Below are positions 53,641-61,298 of a DNA stretch of 64,000 bases, in pieces. The notes under the pieces were generated by a model. The model did not search any database and was not told where the DNA came from. It saw only the letters and a program-made list of their open reading frames with translations. The DNA is from Candidatus Gottesmanbacteria bacterium (lineage in GTDB: Bacteria > Patescibacteria > Microgenomatia > 2-02-FULL-39-11), in assembly GCA_016186795.1 (NCBI GenBank), contig JACPKY010000002.1, positions 445,814 through 509,813 on the forward strand, in the 5' to 3' direction. The first letter of the stretch is position 1; each line of letters begins with the position of its first letter. The position numbers and the translations under genes were made by a program.

Positions 53641-54377
53641 ACCCTTCCAACCTCCTTTTTCGCCCAATATTTATTGGCTTGGAATAATGTCTCAAATGTA
53701 CCACAATCTGACCAAAATCCGGTGAGTTCAGTCCAGGAAAGGCTGACATCTTTGATATATTGGTTGTTCACATCAGAAATTTCCAGTTCATTTCTCCAAG
53801 ACGGTTTACAAGACCTAATGTAGTCAAAAACTTTTGCATCATACAGGTAAAGACCTGTTGCCACATAGTTACTTTTGGGAATTTTGGGCTTTTCTTCAAT
53901 CGCTGCAATTTTTTTGGGATCTTTAGCATCAAAAACAACAACGCCAAACCGTTTCAACTGATGAGGATCATCTATTTTTTTAATAAAAAGGAGAGCTCCT
54001 TTTTGGAAACTCTTTACTGCACTTTTCAGGTCCATATCGGTGGTGTTGTCCCCAAGTATTACGGCAATATTGCCATTATCGGCAAAATCTTCAGAAAGGC
54101 TCAGTGCATCGGCAATTCCCCCGTCAGGTTTTTCCTGGTAAGCAAATTCAAGATGTTTGACCCCCAATTCTTTCCCATTTTTCAAAACACGGATGAAATG
54201 CCCGGCATGAGGTCCGCTTACAACGACGAGAATCTCTGTAATACCACTATTTACAAGTGTAGCTATGGGATAAAAAATCATGGGTTTATCATAGACAGGA
54301 AGAAGGTGTTTGTTGGTGGCGTAGGTAAGAGGATAGAGCCGGGTTCCAAGTCCTCCGGCAAGAATGACACCTTTCAT
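53637..54377 (-). CDS. rmlA: Glucose-1-phosphate thymidylyltransferase
   Basis: This 246-residue nucleotidyltransferase makes dTDP-glucose, the first step to dTDP-rhamnose. The nucleotide loop ILAGGLGTRLYPLT is at residues 5-18, followed by the Lys-containing HLLPVYDKPMIFYP, and VILGDNT with the metal-binding Asp. EEKPKIPKSNYVATGLYLYD and the GFWSDCGT end block are typical. It is shorter than classical RmlA proteins (about 290), ending soon after the catalytic core, as in short actinobacterial and archaeal forms. It starts the sugar-nucleotide cassette and overlaps the small membrane protein gene by 4 bases. Confidence 0.92.
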   Translation of the reverse strand: MKGVILAGGLGTRLYPLTYATNKHLLPVYDKPMIFYPIATLVNSGITEILVVVSGPHAGHFIRVLKNGKELGVKHLEFAYQEKPDGGIADALSLSEDFADNGNIAVILGDNTTDMDLKSAVKSFQKGALLFIKKIDDPHQLKRFGVVVFDAKDPKKIAAIEEKPKIPKSNYVATGLYLYDAKVFDYIRSCKPSWRNELEISDVNNQYIKDVSLSWTELTGFWSDCGTFETLFQANKYWAKKEVGRV

Positions 54378-54661
54378 AATCGCGTGAAGAGCGCTCCTCG
54401 CAACAGTATAACGGAAAGTAGCGACATAAGTAGATATTCTACCACAATCTTGGGATGGAGATCACCTTCGAGAGTATGATAGAGAACGCCCCATAGAAAA
54501 TACATGCCTGCCATTATTGTTCCAATGAAAAATTGTTGCGATGGTTTTCCCTGATTTGCCCAAAATAGACTTACCCCAATCCCAAGAATAAGGGCTAAAA
54601 CTAGAAAACGAAGCACTTGTGACGTAGATGGATGGATACTTTTTGTTGTATGATTTGGCAT
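54374..54661 (-). CDS. Small membrane protein of unknown function
   Basis: A 95-residue protein starting at the ATG at 54661. The longer frame to 54781 runs 109 bases into the CAP gene and is rejected. After a polar start (MPNHTTKSIHPSTSQ), three hydrophobic helices are visible at about residues 17-35, 46-62 and 75-92. HTLEGDLHPK lies in the second loop. I do not recognise a family. It sits between a CAP-domain membrane protein and rmlA, overlapping rmlA by 4 bases, so it could be part of either module. Confidence 0.65.
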   Translation of the reverse strand: MPNHTTKSIHPSTSQVLRFLVLALILGIGVSLFWANQGKPSQQFFIGTIMAGMYFLWGVLYHTLEGDLHPKIVVEYLLMSLLSVILLRGALFTRL

Positions 54662-54672
54662 GGTTTTCCCTA

Positions 54673-55566
54673 TTATAAAATAACTCCAATACCAGCCGCA
54701 CTCATAGCACCAATTATTGCGGCTAAGAAAATAAAGTGTGCAAGACTGTGACTTACAAGACGCTGGGTACGGTGTCGCCACATGTAAATGCTATCGACAA
54801 AAAGGACAACAAGAAGAAATTCAGAAAGAACGAGCGATGTCGTTTTTGCATTTATACCGAAGATTAAACTCTGTGATATGGGGGAAATCTCTTCTCTATC
54901 ATCTAGTTCTCCCTCTATGCTTGGTAATTGACTAATTTCAATGATTTCCTTCTCTGATGTGGTTGTGGGTTTATCTTGACTAGCAGTTTCCTTGGCAAGA
55001 CGAGCCCCAAACTCCTGAACAACAAGCGTCGTATCTTGACCGTTTAGCCTTCCGTTGACCACCGCTACCCCAATTTCTTTATACTCTGGTTTCAAAAGAT
55101 TTGCCCTATGGGTTGGAGATTTCATCCAGGCATCGACAACATCTTGCGAATAATCAAAATCTTTGGCGAGATTTTCCCCTGCATAGATATATTTATATCC
55201 AGTTGAAGTAATAAATACCCACGGAGTCTGACCCGAAGGTGATATATGAGCCCAGTAATTATAGCTAAACATGTCAGAGGCTTTGTTGGTTGCAGCTGAT
55301 GATAACTCCAAAGACTCAGAAAGCGGGGGGAGATTACTCTCCTGCCTTTTTTGATTTACCAACTCAATGATTTTTTGTGATGAAATATCTGTAGCAAACC
55401 CAAGGACATTTCGTTGGTAGTGATAGAGAAATGTCGCACCAATCTGGAAGGCAAAAAGAAGAACAATATAGAAAAGGATCGAACTTGCATGAAGTGTTTT
55501 CGCACGGAAATTATTGGACTCGTGGGGATAGAAATAATGGTGGAAAATCCCTCTGATAGAACCCAT
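54673..55566 (-). CDS. CAP (SCP/PR1) domain membrane protein
   Basis: This 297-residue protein has an N-terminal membrane helix (about 28-48), an extracellular CAP domain (about 62-190) and one to two helices at the C-terminus (about 233-252 and 270-292). The CAP domain shows IIELVNQKRQESNLPPL, SYNYWAHISPSGQTPW with the signature His, GENLAKDF, VDAWMKSPTHRANLL and YKEIGVAVV. CAP proteins of bacteria are often secreted and linked to cell-wall or matrix functions, with no common reaction. It marks the left edge of the surface module. Its start is GGAATATG with no clear ribosome-binding site. Confidence 0.85.
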   Translation of the reverse strand: MGSIRGIFHHYFYPHESNNFRAKTLHASSILFYIVLLFAFQIGATFLYHYQRNVLGFATDISSQKIIELVNQKRQESNLPPLSESLELSSAATNKASDMFSYNYWAHISPSGQTPWVFITSTGYKYIYAGENLAKDFDYSQDVVDAWMKSPTHRANLLKPEYKEIGVAVVNGRLNGQDTTLVVQEFGARLAKETASQDKPTTTSEKEIIEISQLPSIEGELDDREEISPISQSLIFGINAKTTSLVLSEFLLVVLFVDSIYMWRHRTQRLVSHSLAHFIFLAAIIGAMSAAGIGVIL

Positions 55567-55633
55567 ATTCCAATTGTGTCAAACAAGCGGGAGAAATTCA
55601 AGGAAAAGGAGAAATAATAACTTGACAGACTTA

Positions 55634-57520
55634 TTAACAAACACCCGTGTTTGTATTACCTTGAGAGGGGACGCCACATGTCTTCCAGGATCCACCATCT
55701 GGTTCTCTCCCAATTGCTGTATCTTCTCCTGGATCAGAAAGGTATTGATGTTGATCGATTAGTGTCCCATCTCCTGCAAATAGAACGACAAAATCTCCAC
55801 CATCATTAAGAAAACCTGTACCGAGAAGTTGAAAAGGGTAGAGAGGATTTGAAGTATTAAGAGATGTTAGTGGAATTTTATCACTACTCCCTGCATCGCT
55901 ATCAAAATTGGTATCATCATCAATATAAAATGAAGAAAGATCGATGCTACCCGGATTGTAAAACTCGACCCATTCCTGCGGAAATGTTGACCCAACATGG
56001 GCAACAAATTCATTGATAAGAACCTGAGAACCTGTTGGAGACGGCGTGGGAGTCTCTGATGGGGTAGGAGTTGGGGTATCAATTGGAGTTGGAGTTTGGG
56101 TAGGGGTAGTTAATGGTGTTACCCCGGCATCAACTGCTATTTCTCCATCGGAACGAACTGTATTGTAAATTTTTACTTCGTCGATAAAGCCGTTGAAGTT
56201 ACGACCATCTCCTTTTTTTCCGATAACAACTGGTTGTCCGGAAGAACTTGGTATTAATTGAGCTTCGGTATGCTGTAATAACCCATTTATATAAATTTTT
56301 GTTTGAGCTCCATCATTTGTAAATGCAATATGGTACCAATTGCCTATCGTTAAAGGTAGAGATGTTGCGCATACTTGAGTATTTGCAAACATAAATACAC
56401 TTCCGCTTGTGCCACATCGGCTCCCATCATCTACCCCAAACGCCCATGAACTTCCAATGTTACTTTTTGCAATTGGATACCGAAAATCATCAAGTGAGTT
56501 TGGTTTTATCCATAATGCAACAGTTAAAGGAGCACTATCGGGCAGACTTGTAGAATCCAAAACATTTATAAAATCATCATTACCATCATTAATTATTGCT
56601 CCATTCACTTGGCCACTTCCTGTCCAACCTGATGAAACTGTTGGTGGATCACCATAGAAATTTAGTGCTCCATTATTACCATTCCCCGAGGAATCATTTG
56701 CTGTCGTTCCGGTTCCTTCATCCAAATTTAAATATAGGACCAATGGCCCTATTGGACCTGTTGTGGGACTTGGTGTTGGAATCGGGGTCTCTGTTGGAGT
56801 TGGAGTATCTGTGGGAGTAGGCGTTTCGGTAGGAGTAACTGTTGGAGTTTCGGTTGGTGTGGGAGTATCTGTTGGAGTCGGTGTTAATGTTTCTGTTGGT
56901 GTAAGAGTTGGGGTTGGAGTATCTGTCGGAATCTCTGGAGGTGTCGGAGTGATGGTCTCGGTTGGAGTTGGAGTCTCTGTTGGGGTTTCTGTTGGAGTCA
57001 ATGTCGGTGTCGGTGTTTCGGTGTGAAGAGGGGTAGAACTTGGTGTTGGCGTCACGGTCTCTGTTGGTGTTGGTGTTTCGGAAGGAGTAGGTGTTGGCGT
57101 ATCACTCGGAGTGGGAGATGGAGTTTCTGTCGGTGTCGGCGTTTCTGTCGGAGTTGCCGTTGGTGTTTCGGTTGGTGTGGGAGTAATTGTTTCAGTTGGA
57201 GTGGGAGTTTCAGTTGCGGTAGGGGTTGGCGTTTCTGTTAAAGTGGGGGTTGGCGTTTCGGTGGACGTCGCAGTTGGAGTAATAGTAGGTGTTGGAGTTA
57301 CTGTAGGCGTAGAGCCACCGAGCGGCTGCAATGGGGCAAGTGTCGGAAGTGGTACAAGTGTAGGAAGAGGATTAAGTCGGGGAAATGGCAAAAGTCTTGA
57401 TAAATTCGGTAGAGGAAGAAATGGAAACTGAAAAGCGTATGTTGTCGTTGGGGTAACAAAAAGTGTTGCTAATCCTAAAAAGCAACCTATAAGAAAAAGG
57501 CGAATATTGAATAATTTCAT
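55634..57520 (-). CDS. Secreted Thr-Pro repeat protein with LamG and lamin-tail domains
   Basis: This protein has 628 residues from the ATG at 57520. A signal peptide (MKLFNIRLFLIGCFLGLATL, cleavage near TYA-FQ) is followed by a Leu-Pro spacer and about 200 residues of TPTPTET-type repeats. Next is a LamG/concanavalin-like domain (LVLYLNLDEGTGTTANDSSG, YHIAFTNDGAQTKIYINGLL, FIDEVKIYNTVRSDGEI), a second short TP linker and a lamin-tail-like domain (VLINEFVAHVG, PQEWVEFYNPG). The end is Cys with no membrane anchor. It is probably an exported adhesin or sugar-binding stalk. An in-frame ATG at 57622 would add 34 residues before the signal peptide. Confidence 0.82.
   Translation of the reverse strand: MKLFNIRLFLIGCFLGLATLFVTPTTTYAFQFPFLPLPNLSRLLPFPRLNPLPTLVPLPTLAPLQPLGGSTPTVTPTPTITPTATSTETPTPTLTETPTPTATETPTPTETITPTPTETPTATPTETPTPTETPSPTPSDTPTPTPSETPTPTETVTPTPSSTPLHTETPTPTLTPTETPTETPTPTETITPTPPEIPTDTPTPTLTPTETLTPTPTDTPTPTETPTVTPTETPTPTDTPTPTETPIPTPSPTTGPIGPLVLYLNLDEGTGTTANDSSGNGNNGALNFYGDPPTVSSGWTGSGQVNGAIINDGNDDFINVLDSTSLPDSAPLTVALWIKPNSLDDFRYPIAKSNIGSSWAFGVDDGSRCGTSGSVFMFANTQVCATSLPLTIGNWYHIAFTNDGAQTKIYINGLLQHTEAQLIPSSSGQPVVIGKKGDGRNFNGFIDEVKIYNTVRSDGEIAVDAGVTPLTTPTQTPTPIDTPTPTPSETPTPSPTGSQVLINEFVAHVGSTFPQEWVEFYNPGSIDLSSFYIDDDTNFDSDAGSSDKIPLTSLNTSNPLYPFQLLGTGFLNDGGDFVVLFAGDGTLIDQHQYLSDPGEDTAIGREPDGGSWKTCGVPSQGNTNTGVC
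55637..55654 (-). other. Inverted repeat spanning the 3' end of the LamG gene
   Basis: ACAAACAC and GTGTTTGT flank a GG centre, forming a perfect 8-base inverted repeat in the final codons and immediately before the TAA of the LamG protein gene. No T-run follows, so it is not a classical terminator. It may be an mRNA-end hairpin that separates this gene from the CAP gene. Confidence 0.35.
56763..57310 (-). repeat. Degenerate tandem repeat encoding Thr-Pro-Thr-Glu stalk
   Basis: About 550 bases of imperfect 6- and 12-base units (on the plus strand forms of GTTGGAGTxTCTGT) encode TPTPTETPTPTxTP. The units differ at third positions, and Glu, Ser and Asp appear at intervals, so it is under protein-level selection and not a pure DNA repeat. 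A long plus-strand frame of Val-Gly-Val-Ser is its shadow. Confidence 0.9.
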
Positions 57521-57536
57521 CTTTGTATTCCGAAAT

Positions 57537-57560
57537 AAAAAATCCACCGGTGACGGTGGA
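57537..57560 (-). terminator. Rho-independent terminator in the leader of the LamG gene
   Basis: On the minus strand TCCACCG and CGGTGGA pair around a 4-base loop (57543-57560), followed at once by six T residues (57537-57542). It ends 16 bases before the ATG at 57520 and about 100 bases after a strong promoter. It can therefore stop transcription before the gene, as in attenuation. No gene ends close upstream. Confidence 0.75.
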
Positions 57561-57625
57561 CCTGCATCAATGGTAATTAAAAGATTCTTCGATAACGGAG
57601 GTAGGCAAGTGCATATATGCATTCA

Positions 57626-57650
57626 TTGACCTCCGTGTGCGGTTGGTCAA
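57626..57650 (-). ncRNA. Conserved leader hairpin, copy 1 (candidate structured RNA/aptamer)
   Basis: The minus strand forms TTGACC (57645-57650) paired with GGTCAA (57626-57631) around a 13-base loop AACCGCACACGGA. Inside the loop CCG and CGG can pair around CACA. Copy 2 at 62640-62662 has the same loop except for its first base, and a different but complementary stem. It starts about 11 bases after the predicted transcription start. The 3' part, ACGGAGGT, can instead pair with ACCTCCGT at 57597-57604, giving a competing structure. I cannot match it to a known riboswitch class. Confidence 0.6.
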
Positions 57651-57667
57651 TACTTTAGATTAATTTC

Positions 57668-57695
57668 ATTCTACTTGGGGACTATCATCTGTCAA
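57668..57695 (-). promoter_or_regulatory. Strong sigma-70-type promoter of the LamG gene leader
   Basis: The minus strand has a perfect TTGACA (57690-57695) and TAGAAT (57668-57673, one mismatch to TATAAT) separated by 16 bases. Transcription would start near 57661, giving a leader of about 140 bases before the ATG at 57520. The region 57521-57761 is otherwise non-coding. Confidence 0.75.
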
Positions 57696-57761
57696 CTAGG
57701 AGTATGTATACTAAAGTACGAAGAACTGGATCAGAGGAAAATTGAATGAAACCCAAACGTA

Positions 57762-58424
57762 TCAGACCTTTCCGGCAGTAATAATCAGACGTTTTTTGTC
57801 TGCAAATCCAGAACATGTATAGAGGGTTAGAATTGATTCTTTGGTTGGAGCGATAACCTCAACTTGTGTGGGGAGCACTTCTTTAATATCCTTCACGAAA
57901 TATCCATACCAGGAATCTTTCGTAAATACGTAAATCTTTTGCCCGATTTTTGCCTGTTTAAGAGGAAGGAATAATCCGGCACGAGCGTGAGCAAAAATGA
58001 CTTGATTACCTATATCTTGCGGATAGGAAGAACCAAGTCCAAATCCAGCACTATCGGCAAATACCTCCCAGTATCCTTTTATAACTTTTGCTTCTCGAAC
58101 TTGTACATCAATACTTAAATCGGGAATAACAAGACGCGTCGGTGGACTTTTTGTAACTTTTTTCGAGGTATCAACGCGGAGTAAATTTTCATCTATTTTT
58201 ACTGGCTCTTGTGCAAATGTGGTAACACTTTCTGCGCTTTCTGTTTTTTCTTCTTTTCGCTCATTATTTCCACCAGCTGGAGTTGAAAGTACCGATCCTA
58301 CAATCAGCAAAAAAAACCCTCCGACTAAAAGGATCAGTCGCGTGCGACGCCTTTCGTCTTGAAGGATTTTTTTTACGCTCTTTGGATTTTTCCGAATTTT
58401 GATTTTGCGTAGAGAAGAAGACAT
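57762..58424 (-). CDS. Sortase (class D/E-like)
   Basis: This 220-residue membrane-anchored transpeptidase would join surface proteins carrying a C-terminal sorting signal to the envelope. A basic start and one helix (about 29-47) are followed by a linker and the sortase barrel. The catalytic residues are visible: His146 in VIFAHARAGLF, Cys204 in LTLYTCSGFADKKRLII and Arg212. TRLVIPDLSIDVQV is the conserved first strand. It starts at the ATG at 58424 behind an AGGAG site and overlaps the upstream surface protein gene by 52 bases. That neighbour ends in an LSATG sorting motif, making it the likely substrate. Confidence 0.88.
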   Translation of the reverse strand: MSSSLRKIKIRKNPKSVKKILQDERRRTRLILLVGGFFLLIVGSVLSTPAGGNNERKEEKTESAESVTTFAQEPVKIDENLLRVDTSKKVTKSPPTRLVIPDLSIDVQVREAKVIKGYWEVFADSAGFGLGSSYPQDIGNQVIFAHARAGLFLPLKQAKIGQKIYVFTKDSWYGYFVKDIKEVLPTQVEVIAPTKESILTLYTCSGFADKKRLIITAGKV

Positions 58425-58867
58425 AACACTCCTGATAGGAGTATTATATCAGAAAGCCCCAAATCGAAACTTCCGGTTGCGGATAAACCTTTAACAATTG
58501 GTTGTGGCTCTCCTGGTTGTCCACCTGATTCACCCCCAATTCGAGGTGTCCATCCACAATATGGTCCTACGTATGATTTCCCGGCAGCACACGCATCTTC
58601 ACCATCTCCTTCCCCTCCTCCACCATTTGATGGCGGATTTGTTGGCGTCGGTCCCCCTATCCGCGGTGTTGGTGTTGGCTGGGTAGTTGTGGGCTGTGGC
58701 GTACTTGTTGGTTCTTCTGGTGGAGATGTCGGATGTTCGTCACTTGGTTGTGTTGGTCTTGTAGTTGGCCTCTCCCACCAGTCTGCATATACGCTTGTTG
58801 AGTTTGACATCACAATCCACAAAAGAATGATTAATAAGCTTCCGAAAACAGCAATTTTTCTTTTCAC
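58373..58867 (-). CDS. Pro/Thr-rich surface protein with sortase signal
   Basis: A 164-residue secreted protein: signal peptide 1-28 (MKRKIAVFGSLLIILLWIVM...VYA), a Thr-Pro-rich stalk (33-80), a Gly-rich spacer, and a small segment with two Cys (DACAAGKSYVGPYCGW) that could form a disulphide. TPRIGG occurs twice (67-72 and 107-112). The C-terminus is a classic sorting signal: LSATG at 128-132, a hydrophobic stretch (137-153) and a basic tail (AKSKFGK). LSATG is a variant of LPxTG with Ser in place of Pro. The GTG start at 58867 has AAAGGAGG upstream at a rather long distance (13 bases). The sortase gene overlaps its 3' end. Confidence 0.75.
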   Translation of the reverse strand: MKRKIAVFGSLLIILLWIVMSNSTSVYADWWERPTTRPTQPSDEHPTSPPEEPTSTPQPTTTQPTPTPRIGGPTPTNPPSNGGGGEGDGEDACAAGKSYVGPYCGWTPRIGGESGGQPGEPQPIVKGLSATGSFDLGLSDIILLSGVLCLLLYAKSKFGKIQRA

Positions 58868-58889
58868 TTCTGACTATTCACCTCCTTTT

Positions 58890-61199
58890 CTATAAAATAA
58901 CCTCCAATAATGCATGAACGTACTTTGAGATATCATATTTCTTTCGGCGTCTGATGATAAAGAGAAAAAGAGCGACCGGCACAATCCAAAGCCAAGAGTT
59001 GGTAACACGAATTGAGGCTCCACCCAAAAGCATTGCCGCAATGCTACTTTGTGTTGCCTTGGCAAATGCTGGAGAAAGGAATATTCCACGCTTCACTTCT
59101 TTGATTTGATTGATTTGATTTTCTACCTGTTGCTGCTCTGGAACACCCTGAGAATAATATTGGCGCGTTGTGTAAGTCTTTTGTCTTGCAGTATTAACAG
59201 TATTTACTGCTTGGGTATAAGTCTCGGGATAATAATAGTAATATATTTCATTTGTCTGAGATGTCTGATCTTGGTAGTATGAATCTGCATACTCATTGGA
59301 TTCTCCATTGTAACTGTCAAAATTGTCGGCTGATCCAAGTGGTGGAATGGTCGGAAGTGGGGCAATAGTAGGAAGTTCCGCTACTCCCCCAGTTGCAGAT
59401 GTAGTATTTCCTGATGCGTTTTGTCCAGGCGTTACGACATCACCAGCCCAGGATCCGAGAATATTTACTAAGATCGCAACAAACTTTTTGGCAACAACAT
59501 TGGTATTTGCCATGTTAACGAGATTCAAACCTACATTTGCATCGCCTGTTTCTATGACACCTGCTCCTGTGTTATAGGCAGCTTGGTTATTGCCGGTATC
59601 GGCAGTGGCTGTGACATTATTCGTTATCTTTGCGGTATTCTCGTTTGACAGCTGAGTATTTGTTGTCGTATTTTGAGAAGCAACGTTATCAGAAAAGGCC
59701 CCTGTTCCGGCATTGGTTGTCGTAAATGTCTGAAATCCGGCGCCTGTCGTTGTTTGAGCTATCGGAAGTGCATTGGAAGCGCTTGTTGCACCCCATGGGG
59801 AACCAAGAATATGACCAACCCACTTCCCTGCTTCATTGACAATAACCATCCATACAGTCTCTTCTTCCTGTACGGTATTTATATTGGCAATTGTTGAGTT
59901 ACTCACAGCAACATCGGTATTTCCTGTTGCGACATACCCTCCACCGGTATTTACCGATGCAGTATTATTTCCACTATTTGCCGATGTATTTACTGCACTT
60001 ACAATATCTGCATTGTTTGTGTTCTCAAACGAAGCAGTCGTGTTGCTTGTATAATTTGCAGTGTTATTTGACATCGCTCCAGTATTACTATTCCCACTAA
60101 GTAGAGTTGATCCACCTGACCCACTACTGTCTCCTTGAGGAAGAATAATATTGCCGACATACTCACCAAAGATATTCACGACACCAAAAAGCCAGTTGGA
60201 GACATTGAGGTTGGTATTCGCAAGATTGATGACGTTACCAATTGCACTTGCATCACCTGTTGAGACCACACCATTTCCAGTATTGAATGATGCACTGTTA
60301 CTTCCTGTAATTGCTGCAAGGTTAATATCATTGACAATTTCTGCATCATTTCCATTTGCTTCTTTCACCGTAAACTGGCTATCGGCAATAGCAGTATTAT
60401 CAGATCCATAACCAGTCACGGCATTTTTGGATACTGTCCCTGAAGCTTGGGAAAACCCTTGATTGATACTATTTCCGGGAAGATTGAAAACAATATCTCC
60501 TAAGTAGTTATCGTAGATATTAAATACAGAAAACGCGCCAACTCCTGTCATGGTGCTATTGAGCTTATTTAAAAGATTCAGTTTGGCTTGGGTATCGCCA
60601 GTAAAAACTTGCCCATCTAATGTATTGAGATTTGCGTAGTTAAATCCAGTTGAGGAAATTTGGTCAATTTTATTTTGCATCTGGGCTAAATTTTGATTCA
60701 TCACCTCAAGCTTCTGGTTCACTATTTCTTCAGCGTAGTTCGTCGACAGAGCCCCAGTGGCAATATTAGCTGGATCATTGATTTCTCCACTAGAATTCGT
60801 ACTCGTACCACTTGCGTTACCCTCGGATGAGTATCCATTAGGATTACTCTGATTTGTCGGATCTTCTAAGCTTCCTCCAGTAGGCGTTATCCCTGAAAGG
60901 GAATCGATCTGATCTGAAGTTGGTAATGGATCCCCACCTGAACTGGTCGGAAGTGGTGGAACGGTTGGGACATCCGCCGGAGGAGGCGGATTTGTCGGTG
61001 GAGGCGCAGCTGTCGGTAATGTGTAACTCGTATCAGGTGGCGGAGGAACTGTCGGTACTGAGGAGAGTGTATCTGGCATCGGAGGCGGAGGTGGAACTGT
61101 CGGTACCTCCTGGGCCAATACGGGTACAACCGATAAAACTCTCAGAAAAATGAGAGTTACAATAAGACTTGTACTAATAAATTTTTTCAACCTATTCAT
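58890..61199 (-). CDS. Large anchored surface protein with Asn/Thr-Gly repeats
   Basis: This 769-residue protein has a signal peptide (to about 29, VLAQE), a Pro-rich stalk of VPTVPPPP-type units (31-90), an Asn/Ser-rich segment, and four repeat units (about 170-610). The core reads DTGNNQAAYNTGAGVIETGD followed by an N-rich strand and a hydrophobic turn such as VVNIFGEYVGNIILP. A Tyr/Gln-rich segment (EIYYYYYPETYTQ) follows, and one C-terminal helix (about 728-748) with RRRKK anchors it. No LPxTG-like motif precedes the helix. The same repeat family forms the adjacent 398-residue protein. A beta-solenoid-like fold and a role in the outer surface layer are inferred. Confidence 0.75.
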   Translation of the reverse strand: MNRLKKFISTSLIVTLIFLRVLSVVPVLAQEVPTVPPPPPMPDTLSSVPTVPPPPDTSYTLPTAAPPPTNPPPPADVPTVPPLPTSSGGDPLPTSDQIDSLSGITPTGGSLEDPTNQSNPNGYSSEGNASGTSTNSSGEINDPANIATGALSTNYAEEIVNQKLEVMNQNLAQMQNKIDQISSTGFNYANLNTLDGQVFTGDTQAKLNLLNKLNSTMTGVGAFSVFNIYDNYLGDIVFNLPGNSINQGFSQASGTVSKNAVTGYGSDNTAIADSQFTVKEANGNDAEIVNDINLAAITGSNSASFNTGNGVVSTGDASAIGNVINLANTNLNVSNWLFGVVNIFGEYVGNIILPQGDSSGSGGSTLLSGNSNTGAMSNNTANYTSNTTASFENTNNADIVSAVNTSANSGNNTASVNTGGGYVATGNTDVAVSNSTIANINTVQEEETVWMVIVNEAGKWVGHILGSPWGATSASNALPIAQTTTGAGFQTFTTTNAGTGAFSDNVASQNTTTNTQLSNENTAKITNNVTATADTGNNQAAYNTGAGVIETGDANVGLNLVNMANTNVVAKKFVAILVNILGSWAGDVVTPGQNASGNTTSATGGVAELPTIAPLPTIPPLGSADNFDSYNGESNEYADSYYQDQTSQTNEIYYYYYPETYTQAVNTVNTARQKTYTTRQYYSQGVPEQQQVENQINQIKEVKRGIFLSPAFAKATQSSIAAMLLGGASIRVTNSWLWIVPVALFLFIIRRRKKYDISKYVHALLEVIL

Positions 61200-61240
61200 C
61201 TACTTTATCCATTTTGATTTCCTATAAATAAGTCTTTCTC

Positions 61241-61275
61241 GGTGGGGACCCAATTTCCTAGGATGGATCCCCACC
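61241..61275 (-). other. Hairpin between the two repeat-protein genes
   Basis: On the minus strand GGTGGGGA (61268-61275) and TCCCCACC (61241-61248) form a perfect 8-base stem around a 19-base loop containing the palindrome CCTAGG. It lies 24 bases after the stop of the 398-residue protein gene. No T-run follows, so it may protect the 3' end of the abundant upstream message or act as a weak terminator. Confidence 0.5.
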
Positions 61276-61298
61276 ATAAGAAAGGGATGGCTACTGTT

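Noticed and set aside
53760..54479. 239-residue plus-strand frame antisense to rmlA
   Set aside because: It is long, but rmlA on the minus strand has all conserved motifs, and the plus-strand product has no recognisable domain or membrane pattern.
54374..55566. CAP protein as part of a phage or plasmid module
   Set aside because: No integrase, transposase, replication or att-like repeats are present nearby; the gene sits in operon with envelope genes.
56763..57431. Plus-strand frames rich in Val-Gly-Val-Ser across the repeat tract
   Set aside because: They are the antisense reading of the Thr-Pro-Thr-Glu repeat of the LamG protein, with no start signals and only low-complexity sequence.
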